Source of the DNA: Microplitis mediator
Taxonomy: Eukaryota > Arthropoda > Insecta > Hymenoptera > Braconidae
Direction: 5' to 3'
Assembly: GCF_029852145.1 (NCBI RefSeq)
Contig: NC_079974.1
Location: 3,289,001 to 3,353,000, forward strand
Length of the DNA: 64,000 nt
This document shows, in pieces, positions 55,656 through 64,000 of this stretch. Position 1 is the stretch's first letter. Each line of letters starts with the position of its first letter. The translations under genes were made by a program, and so were the position numbers. Under the pieces are notes generated by a model. The model made no database searches. It had not been told where the DNA came from and saw only the letters and a list, made by a program, of their open reading frames with translations.

Positions 55656-56759
55656 ATGGCTCAAAAGTGGTATTTCAACAAAGAAGAGTTGAAGAACTCT
55701 CCTAGTTCCAAGGATGGCATCAGCGCGGAGAAGGAGCTAGATCACAAACAACAAGCCGCTTACCTTATAACTGATTTGGGCAAGCGGCTAAAGTTGTCAG
55801 AAGTCTGTGTGCACACTGCCATTGTGTACATGCACAGATTCTTTATTCACCATTCATTAGCCAAGTTTCACCGGTATGAAATTGCCACGGCAGCGATTTT
55901 TCTGGCGGCAAAGGTGGAAGAAGAGCCACAAAAATCGCAGGCGGTCATCAGCGCTCTTCATGTCTGCCTCAACAAATACGAAGTTCACCAACTGGACACT
56001 ACTTTTGCCGAGAACCAGGAGAAGGTCAAGGCACTAACTTCAAATGAGCAACTTCTTCTGGGAACACTTGGATTCAAGATGGGGGTTAGTCACCCTCATC
56101 ATTACATCAAGAAATTCTGTGGGGGAATAAAAGCTTGCAAGGAATTATGCAAGATTTTCCTGCAGATGGCTAATTACACTTTACAGATGACGTCAATGTG
56201 CGTGAAATATAAACCGGCAGTTGTGGCGTCATTCTGTATTTATTTCACCATCCAATCATCGCAGTGGAAGATTCCCCAAGTCATAGACGGGAATCTTTGG
56301 TTTTGGCTCCTCGACACCAAAGTGACCTTCGATTTACTGATTAAGATGGACCGGGAGTTCAAAGCGGTTTTAGATAAAATGTCACCCAGGATAAAAAACC
56401 GGGTGATGGGATTATTTAAAAATCCATCGGTCAAAGTGACTGCAGTGAATCGGATAGCGACGACCCCCAGTTCATCGAATCCAGAAATCGTTTCCGGTAA
56501 CCCTGAAGTCGAGAAGCCAAGGACTCGACGAAAAATCAGCTATCACGAGTATCGTGATAGACTGATGAAGAAAAAATCTGAATCAGATGGATCATCGACT
56601 TCTTCACCTCCTGATGTAGAAGTTCAGGATAATTCCATTGGAAGTACCTGCCAGCTTGTACCCTCAACTGAAGCGGATCTGGACCACAGCCGTAAGCGTC
56701 AAAATAATTACGACATGGGCAGTATTTTGTGTTCTGCTAAGAGACGTAAGCTTTTGTAG
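55656..56759 (+). CDS. Truncated intronless cyclin T (right copy)
   Basis: 367 residues with both cyclin boxes, identical to the left copy except Lys31 in place of Asn31. Conserved features include the start MAQKWYFNKEELK, KVEEEP in box 1 and the VKYKPAVVASFCIYF segment of box 2. A short Ser/Pro-rich tail with KRRKLL replaces the long C-terminal half of normal cyclin T. A candidate TATA (TTATAAAATCCC) lies near 55454, about 200 nt upstream. There is no histone-type stem-loop after the stop, so unlike the neighbouring MATH and bromodomain genes it presumably uses ordinary polyadenylation. Without the C-terminal region it could still bind CDK9 but might not recruit normal partners; that is inference. 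Confidence 0.88.
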   Translation: MAQKWYFNKEELKNSPSSKDGISAEKELDHKQQAAYLITDLGKRLKLSEVCVHTAIVYMHRFFIHHSLAKFHRYEIATAAIFLAAKVEEEPQKSQAVISALHVCLNKYEVHQLDTTFAENQEKVKALTSNEQLLLGTLGFKMGVSHPHHYIKKFCGGIKACKELCKIFLQMANYTLQMTSMCVKYKPAVVASFCIYFTIQSSQWKIPQVIDGNLWFWLLDTKVTFDLLIKMDREFKAVLDKMSPRIKNRVMGLFKNPSVKVTAVNRIATTPSSSNPEIVSGNPEVEKPRTRRKISYHEYRDRLMKKKSESDGSSTSSPPDVEVQDNSIGSTCQLVPSTEADLDHSRKRQNNYDMGSILCSAKRRKLL

Positions 56760-57960
56760 TTTCAATAATTTTTTGTACATAATTATTTATCATCCAGTTA
56801 TTTTTTATTGTAAAATATTATTGTAGGTTTTATTATTTTCATAAATTAAATATTAAGTTTTTCATGTAAATAGTAAAATAGTAAATTATATTTTAAAAAT
56901 TTACTTCTTATTTAATAAGTTTAATATATTTTTTGTAAATAATTAAATAATAATAATTAAAATTAATGATAATGCACCATAGACTTAATTATGTCTTTTG
57001 AAAAATAAAATATTAATAAAACGAAATCCTCTTTTTGTTTTGATTTTAATATAATTAATTATTTTATATAAGTAATTTTATTTTAAGAGTAATAATTAAT
57101 TTTTATGACAGTAAAGTTAGCGAACATCTGACAATTTTTTAAACTTTGAAATAATAAATTAAAATGTTTACAAAATAAAAAAAAAAAATTCATATTTAGA
57201 CAATTCGAAATTTAGTAGATGCATTTTTAAAAAATTTTATTACTTTACTTATTTAATTTTTTTAGATGTAATTAAAAAATTGTCGGATGTCTACTGCACT
57301 TACACTTAGTTAATTTTTCCAAATTAAATTTTTATAAAATTTTTTAATGAATGCAGAATAAAAATCAAAAATTTAATTCAAAATATCACTTTCTATTTTT
57401 AAAAAATACAAATTATCTTTGAATAAAAAATTTAAAAAAAAAATATGATCCTGAAGTTAGCAGACAGTTAAAAATTTTCAAATGTATTTTTCAAGAATTT
57501 AATTAAAAAAAAAAAAATTGCTCATATATAAAATTAAAAAAACTATAGGTGCAATTTTTTAAAATGTCATGTTTAAAAAAAAAATTCAAAAATTAGACGT
57601 CGGCTACTTTCAGTGTCATAAATAGGGCCAAGATTTTTGCTTTAATTTAAAATCAAGCAATAATAAATACTGGTGTCAAATTTTTGACATTACGGAAAAA
57701 ATATTGGTTGTCGAAAAAAATTTTTTAAGCAAAAGTCCTAGGAAATTTAATTAAAAAAAAAAAATGTCTCTTATTATTTTTTCTTAGGTCTAAAAAGAGA
57801 GCCGTAATTTTAAAATTAAGATTTTCATAATTCTTAAAAATTTAAATTATTAAAATAAATGAATAGAAACTTTATTGATATAAAATTCTTGAATTTTTGA
57901 GGTCGGGAAGAGAAAAATCGGTTTATTAGTGGAAGCAGACAGAAAATATCGAAATATTCT
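56760..57960. other. AT-rich spacer downstream of cyclin T, mirror copy
   Basis: Mirror of 36536-37746. No gene supported. Confidence 0.5.
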
Positions 57961-58757
57961 TTGAAAATTATGAATTTTTAACTTCCCGCTAAGAAAATTG
58001 TAAATTTTCAAAAATTCGGGAAGTTATTGGTTTCGGTCCGATTTACAAAAATCGAATTTCCATCAGATGTCGACGTTTTGAGGTCCTAGGAAGCTATTCT
58101 GACTAATTTCAAGATCATATCCGAGTGTATGTATGTACGTACGTACGTACGTATGTAAATACCTGTATCTTTTGAACGGATGAACCGCTTTTGAACTTTA
58201 AGGTGTCATTCGACGCGGATTGTCAATATCTTGAAGCCGTGAGAAAATTGAGCTTGATCGGTAAGGCTCGTTCAGAGATATTCCAAAAATAAAATTTTTG
58301 CAAAAATGTTTTTTTTTGATAACTTTTAATGTGCTCGATGGATTGATTCCAAAATGAACTGGGCTCTAGAGCTTTATAAGCCGCGTCGAATGCCACCTCA
58401 ACCATCAAAATCGGTTTATTCGTCCAAAAGAAACCGTTGTCGAAAGAATTAAAAAAAAAATTTTTTTTATTTTTTCTGAAATATCTCAAAAACGACTCAA
58501 TAAATCGAATTCAAAATTTGATCAGCTTTAGAATTTGATAAAACGCGTCGATTGCCACCTCAACCGTCTCAATCGGTTTATTCGTTCGAGAGATATCGTT
58601 GGAGAAAAAATGGTTAAAAACGTTTTTTTTCGAAAACAACAGCATACAAACGTATTTTCGAGCTCGAAAATGTATTCACAATAATGTTTTCGAGGTTCTT
58701 GAGCTTGAAAACAGCGGGAAGTTTTGGGGCTGGCCCGCAGGGTCAACTGACAGACCG
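57961..58757. repeat. Dispersed repeat of the GCGGGAAGTT family, mirror copy
   Basis: Begins AACTTCCCGCTAAGAAAATT and ends with the complement of the TCGGTCTGTCAGTTGACCCT end; partner of 35744-36535. Confidence 0.8.
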
Positions 58758-59099
58758 ATTTTTTTTTCATTTGTTGCTTTCATTTTATACTCAATACTCT
58801 AATTCAGTATAATAAATTGCGATGTAGCCAGTAAAAATTTTTAAAATAAATTTAAATATGTTGCTTTGTCAAAATTACAAATTTTATAATGCCGTCATGC
58901 TATACAATACGTATAGTAATTTTTCTATAAAATATTACGTGAAAAATACCGTAAAATTCTCTAAGTGTAGATTGAAAAATTAAAATAATTTTATTTTATT
59001 ATTTCTGTAAGTAAATTAATTACACTTGGGCACCCAAGATGTCAAAGAAAATCATCGAGTGTCAAAATGTTTATCACCGAAAAATTCCATATAATTTTT

Positions 59100-59300
59100 A
59101 TAGCCCACCGAAAATTATACAAAATTTTTCTCGTGACTTTGATTACATTGTCATTGGATCGCAGATACCGACGCAATTACTATTGTTATTATTTTGCATC
59201 GATAACTGCGAGCCACTCACAGATGAGAAAATTTTTCCTCCACTGCTAAATAAGTTCTCATTGGGTCGCCAATACCGATGCGACTATTATTGTTGTTATT
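59100..59300. promoter_or_regulatory. CCAAT-module region, empty transposon site
   Basis: Single-unit version of the module array at 35220-35420. ATCGATAACTGCGAGCCACT (59199-59218) holds AACT, the complement of the AGTT target, without the transposon. Confidence 0.6.
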
Positions 59301-59330
59301 TTTTTCAGAACTAACTTCTAACATAAAGGG

Positions 59331-59612
59331 ATTTTTTTTAACAAAATTTTTTAGCCAAAATGAAACACAAACACTAAATAAACATATAAAAACACAAAAT
59401 TAAAACATATTAACAAACTTTGTAAAGTTTGCGAGCAAACGGGTACAAAATAATATAACTCAAGAAACATAAACTATGTAACAACAAACATGTAATAACT
59501 AAAATGATAAATAAAGAGAATTTTAAAAGTAAAGTAACTTTTAACAAAATTTCATGTAACTCTATCACTATTTTTTCTGATTAACCGCAACTCAAATTTT
59601 ACCACCAATCTT
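59331..59612. other. AT-rich spacer
   Basis: Nothing recognised. Confidence 0.4.
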
Positions 59613-59690
59613 CCCACACGGAAAAATTATATATGCGGCATATATTCAGTTTGCCCGAATATATACGGATATATAATTTTTCCGTGTGGG
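59613..59690. mobile_element. 78-bp miniature element with CCCACACGG termini
   Basis: CCCACACGGAAAAATTATAT and complement at the ends, flanked by TT, with an AT-rich core. Terminus style and target match the 901-bp element at 48925-49825. Confidence 0.6.
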
Positions 59691-59809
59691 TTTCCCGACG
59701 GAGATTCGGGAGATCCGAACCCTGGTCCATCTTTACCATACCCGGTAAACTGGCTGCATACACCCCCAATCTTCAAGTCTTTTTAAGTAAAAAATGAACT
59801 TAAAAAATT

Positions 59810-59945
59810 GTCCGTGTAAAAAAGTTGCGGTATTCCACAGGTGATCTGCTGAATATCATGTGGAAGTAATATTTTGACACAAATATATGAATTCCAGATG
59901 AATTCCTGATGAATACACAAAGATAGTGTAGAAATATAGTTTGAG
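59810..59945. repeat. Short dispersed repeat (CACAGGTGATC family)
   Basis: GTGTAAAAAAGTTGCGGTAT, CACAGGTGATCTGCTGAATA: a diverged copy of the repeat at 39585-39790. Confidence 0.55.
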
Positions 59946-60365
59946 TGATAGATTGTATGAAAAATTCTATTGCAAAAAAAATTTTTTTTTACGGGGAATT
60001 TGGGAGTTTTTTTAGCGAAGTGATCTCGGAGTGACGTGGATTTTATGTCATTTCCAACTCACTCCTGTCCGGAGTTTCAACATTTCAATGAATTTATATT
60101 AAACTGTTAAACACTTCGCGAATTTTTTTTTTGTGTATTGACCTAAAAGAGCTTTAATTGGTAAATTTTTCAAATTCATTTTAGTTTAGAAAAAAAAAAA
60201 ATTTTCTGTAGAAAATTTTTTTTCAGGCTGTCCATTATGCCCCAGATATCGCCGATCAGCTTTAAATATTAAAAATAACATGATTTGACCGAAAATGAAA
60301 AAAAAAATTTTACTAAATTTTTGAGGGGGGCCTTCATGCCCCAGGTTCCCCTATTACTTCGTTAT
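59946..60365. other. Spacer with repeat edge
   Basis: AT-rich; ends with GGGGGGCCTTCATGCCCCAG, a phrase related to the GGCACGAAGGCC motifs at 45115, 48550 and 48700. No gene. Confidence 0.4.
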
Positions 60366-61478
60366 AGTCTATCGGCTGAAGAGGAGGTCCCGTAAACATT
60401 TTGTTGGCACCGGGTAAATCCAACTGTTTCTTAAGTATTTTGGGCCAAGGATCACGACAATTGGGTCCATTTTGTTCAAAAGTGGTGCAAACAATTGTTT
60501 ATAACAATTTAATTGTTTAAATCAAAATAACTCCCGAACGGCTGGTTTGTTGGGGCAGTGTAGAGGAAAAAAAATGTTCAGAATAGAAAAATACACAAAA
60601 AAGGTATCATGTGTTTTTTCTGCATCTCAAATATTTCGCGAGATATAATAAAAAAACGAGCCGGCGCTCGGACCTCTCCCTCGCGCACTAGCGACTGCCT
60701 GCGCGCGAGCTCCTTCTCCGCCAAATCGCGTCAGATGCTGGATAGGCCGGAATTTTTCTAAGTTTTTTGAATTACAAATCATAGAACAATAACAAAAAAA
60801 TCGATTAATTGTTGATACTACCAATCGACAGCATTTTTTCTGAAACGAATTTTTGTCGTATCGTCAAAAGACGTTTTTTTTTTTGTTCACAAATGTTATA
60901 AACAAATGGATTTTTTCAAAGTCCAGATTGGGTTCAAAAAATCGAAAAAATGTCGATAATACCAAAAAACGTCTTTTGTGGATACAACAGAAATTTGTGT
61001 CATAAAAAATGCTGTCGATTGGTAGTATCGACAATTAATCGATTTTTTTTTTTATTTTTCTATGATTTTTAATGTAAAAAACTTAGAAAAATTCCGGCCT
61101 ATCCAGCATCTGACGCGATTTGGCGGAGAGAGAGCTCGCGCGCAGGCAGTCGCTAGTGCGCGAGGGAGAGGTCCGAGCGCCGGCTCGTTTTTTTATTATA
61201 TCTCGCGAAATATTTGAGATGCAAAAAAAACACATGATACCTTTTTTGTGTATTTTTTTATTCTGAACATTTTTTTTCCTCTACACTGCCCCAACAAACC
61301 AGCCGTTCGGGAGTTATTTTGATTTAAACAATTAAATTGTTATAAACAATTGTTTGCACCACTTTTGAACAAAATGGACCCGATTTTCGTGATCCTTGCC
61401 CCAAAATACATAAGATACAGTTGGATTTACCCGGTGCCAACAAAATGTTTACGGGACCTCCTCTTCAGCCGATGGACT
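60366..61478. mobile_element. 1.1-kb foldback element, copy 4
   Basis: Ends AGTCTATCGGCTGAAGAGG and complement of AGTCCATCGGCTGAAGAGG. Central loop orientation matches copy 1 and is opposite to copies 2 and 3. Confidence 0.85.
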
Positions 61479-62936
61479 AATTATAATAAAAATTTTTCTT
61501 GACCTAATTATGTTACATACTTAAACCAAGAAATAAAAATATTTAGTTCAAGAAAGTTATACACTTAATTAAAGAACTATGATGTTTTGAAACAATAAAC
61601 GGTACGAACTCGAACTAAAAATAAAGGGAGTTGGTTTAAAAAATTTAAACTCTTGGTTTGAGTATAGTGTATTTCCTCTGACCAATCACACGAAAAATCT
61701 CAAACCAAGATTACTAATCTCAAGCCAAGAAAGTTTTCTCTTGGATTCACTCATAGGTGCTCCCTCCTTCGCACCCTAAGGAATAAATACTCCCCACTCT
61801 CTCTCTCATTCTAACACTAGCGCAGCAAATGGATTTTGAGTCCACATTTTTATTTTAAAGAAACTAAAAATTAAATAACTAAATTATATTATTATCATAA
61901 ATTAATTAATTATTGTAAATAAACAATATTGAATAATTTCTCAATTTTTTTTTTAATTTTTTTATTTTTATGTCGAAATTAATTTATGAACGATCCATAT
62001 GATCCCTTCAGTATTTTGGTAAAATGTCGGAACTAACATTTTTCTAAATTATTGGTGATACTATTTTAAATATTAATTCTGTATTTAGGATTTAAAAATG
62101 TGACTGACCACAAGGCCAGTGTGGCTCAGTATATGTGGGCAAAGTAAATGTAGCCTGGCAAAAGCTGGGATGGCTTAGTTGGTAAAGCTCTCGCGTGACG
62201 CCGAATTGATCTGGGTTCGATTCCTTCGTATAATTGTTTTTTCTCAATTTGTTTCAAATGCTTAACTTATTGCGAAACTTGCCTATCCCTTATAAATGCT
62301 TCTGATAAAGTATTTATTTGCTTCACAGCATTGTTTGTAATATTTAAACGAAAAAAAAAAATTGATCAATAAAAAAATAAAAAAAAAATAAAATTTTTTG
62401 GTTCGATAAATTTATTTGCTCTATTAAAGAAATTAATTTCTTGGCTGCAAAATTTTTTTTTGTTTGCGACAAAAAAAAATCTCTTGGCCAAGAAAGTTTA
62501 TTCTTGTATTAAAAAAATTATTTTTCTTAGTACAAAAACTTTTTTGTTTTAGCTCAAGACATTGTTTCTTGACTTGATAAGGTAACAGTCTTTAGACAAG
62601 AAAAAAATTATTTTTCATGGTTCAAAAACTTTTTCGTTTTGACTCGAGATATTTTTTCTTGACTCAATACCGTAACAATCTTCAGCCAAGAAAAAAATGT
62701 TTTGAATTGAAAAAAAAAAATTTCTCGAACCAAGAAAAAAATTTCTTGACCCAAGAAAGTTTGCTCTTGGTTTAAAGAATTTCTGTTTCAGACTAAGAAA
62801 ATGATGTCTTCTGCGAAGGAAATAATTTCTTGATCCAAATAATTTTTTACTTCAATAAAGTAAGAAATTTAACTTGGTTCAAGAAACTAAATTTCGGAGA
62901 CATGTTATTTCTTGGTTCAAGATTTCCTTTTTTTCT
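61479..62936. repeat. Complex dispersed repeat, right-hand copy
   Basis: Starts abruptly at the foldback element, continues through TTGGTTCAAG-like phrases and the best-preserved tRNA-like segment, and ends in the CAAGAAA-rich block and TTTTTCTGTGC. Confidence 0.65.
62165..62226 (+). repeat. tRNA-like segment, best-preserved copy
   Basis: A-box TGGCTTAGTTGGT at 62171-62183 and B-box GGTTCGATTCC at 62214-62224, 31 nt apart, close to tRNA spacing. No convincing acceptor stem closes it, and it sits inside a dispersed repeat, so it is read as the tRNA-derived head of a SINE-like unit. Confidence 0.55.
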
Positions 62937-63371
62937 GTGCAGTCAAAAAAGTTTGTCTTTTATAGACTAATTAATTCATTACAAATTTGCCAAAACATAA
63001 TCTCTCAGCACAAGAATGTCTCTTTTGTAAAAAAACTATTTTTTTCTCTCAGTGAAGCTGTTAAAGTTAAACATGATGTACTATTCGATTCTGAAACGGT
63101 CATTTCTCTATGAGCTGAAATTAAAATGACAACAGATAAAGGTGAACAAACATAATTTTATGTCCATACTTATTTATGTCATTTTATTATTAAAAAATGA
63201 AAAAATGGTGTAGTGTTGATAATATTAAATTCGTTTGTGTGTGTATGTGTGTATATGAATAACGTTATATTCCATGACATACCGTTATTCTTTTTATGTG
63301 ATCGTCTATTTAAAAAAACAAAATCTTATTAAGTATCGTTACTCGATAAAACAAAAATTAATAACATCACA
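62937..63371. other. Upstream region of the SAM-like gene
   Basis: Non-repetitive AT-rich DNA, including a TG run near 63237-63255. Presumed promoter region; no element identified with confidence. Confidence 0.35.
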
Positions 63372-63655
63372 ATGGCAGATGAATATGTACATGACTTTTT
63401 AATTTCGTGTGACCTTGATAATTATCTAACAATTTTTGAGGGTAAGTAAATTATTCTATTTTATTAAATATCTTAGCTTTTCGCGGAATATCATAATATT
63501 TTTTTATTTATCATTTATTTTTTAATTGATGTTTAGAGAACGAGATTAATAAAAAAAAGTTACTCAGATTAAGTAATGATTTAATAAATAAGTACATCTC
63601 CAATCATGATGATCAAACCATTTTTAAAACGAAATTGAAGGAATTAAATACAGAT
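63372..63655 (+). CDS. SAM-like domain protein, first two exons (runs off window)
   Basis: Exon 1 is 63372-63441 (ATG, MADEYVHDFLISCDLDNYL), with donor GTAAGT. Exon 2 is 63537-63655, acceptor TTTAG, donor GTGAGT. The two give 63 residues. DFLISCDLDNYLTIFE, then a Leu-rich helix (KKLLRLSNDLINKYI) and a final basic helix (TKLKELNTD) match the helix order of a SAM domain, a protein-protein interaction module. Many arthropod proteins of unknown function begin this way, but the rest of the gene lies outside. The exon boundaries keep frame (phase 1, then phase 0). It lies about 430 nt beyond the last repeat, in less repetitive DNA, and is probably ordinary host sequence. Confidence 0.55.
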
Positions 63656-63759
63656 GTGAGTAATAAAAACATTTCTCAATAATCTATTATCATTAATAAT
63701 ATATATGCTGTTATTAATGATGAAAATCAGGTAAATTTTATTGGCTAGCTTGAATTTTT

Positions 63760-63781
63760 TTTTTTTTTTTTTTTTTTTTTT
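63760..63781. repeat. Poly-T tract
   Basis: An uninterrupted run of about 22 T within the presumed intron 2 of the SAM-like gene. Confidence 0.9.
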
Positions 63782-64000
63782 TCAATTCAAAATCTATGAA
63801 AATGAATTTCGATTTCAATTTCTATCTAAAACTATAATAAAAGATAGTTAAAGAAAGTTATAAGAATGATTAGTTAAAGGTTCCAATTAATTTTTGGAGG
63901 GTTTCTATGAAATAAATTTAATTTTATTAGTATTAAAAAATTTTTTCTTCGTGTTTACTAACAATGTATATCTAAATTCGAATATATTAATTATTCAAAG

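Larger units (their letters stand above)
54708..59330. repeat. Large inverted duplication (cyclin T), right arm
   Basis: Mirror of 35197-39798, and beyond that of 31212-31336, with the DNA transposon and one CCAAT-module unit missing. Homology ends near 59330, just where the LINE begins in the left arm. Confidence 0.88.

Noticed and set aside
62165..62226. Functional tRNA gene
   Set aside because: A- and B-box-like blocks are present but no acceptor stem pairing or sensible anticodon arm was found, and copies are embedded in a dispersed repeat.

Overview
This is AT-rich, repeat-dense animal nuclear DNA. It has spliced genes with GT-AG introns, a Jockey-type LINE, cut-and-paste transposons, MITEs and foldback elements, and TATA plus TCA-type initiator promoters. 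The combination points to an arthropod. The style of the dispersed repeats reminds me of parasitoid wasps (Braconidae), but that is memory of style only, not proof. Nothing suggests a bacterium or a free virus.

The window is built from nested inverted duplications. Palindrome I has arms at about 1930-4418 and 9996-13361, around a loop holding a broken unrecognised gene (4414-7494) and a third gene copy (8932-9384). Palindrome II has arms at 14673-18384 and 19303-23101, around a short loop with a transposase remnant. A wider inverted duplication (about 31212-40910 and 53614-59330) carries two almost identical truncated cyclin T genes. The rest is transposable elements: a solo LTR (24295-25858), a LINE (26864-31211), an intact DNA transposon with 0.6-kb terminal inverted repeats and a 4-bp target duplication (31337-35192), four 1.1-kb foldback elements, hAT-like, TA-target and TT-target MITEs, and several copies of a repeat carrying a tRNA-like A/B-box segment.

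The main discovery candidate is a gene family with histone-type mRNA ends. Six copies of a short intronless gene for a stand-alone MATH/TRAF-like domain (four intact, two with stop codons) and one gene for a stand-alone BET-type bromodomain (52171-52539) each have the canonical histone 3' stem-loop GGCCCTTTTCAGGGCC, in sense orientation, 35-40 nt after the stop codon. All seven 16-mers are identical. They also share a second small hairpin just upstream and a conserved motif downstream where a histone downstream element would lie. The MATH copies share a compact TATA promoter and a leader of about 60 nt. So non-histone proteins appear to use replication-dependent, non-polyadenylated mRNA architecture.

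The bromodomain is closest to the second bromodomain of BRD4/fs(1)h but seems to have lost or shifted the acetyl-lysine-binding Asn. It lies between two truncated cyclin T genes. Cyclin T and BRD4 act together in P-TEFb-driven elongation, so the locus may hold an amplified set of host-derived transcription modifiers. That functional link is inference. At the right edge (63372 on) a spliced gene begins with a SAM-like domain and runs out of the window.
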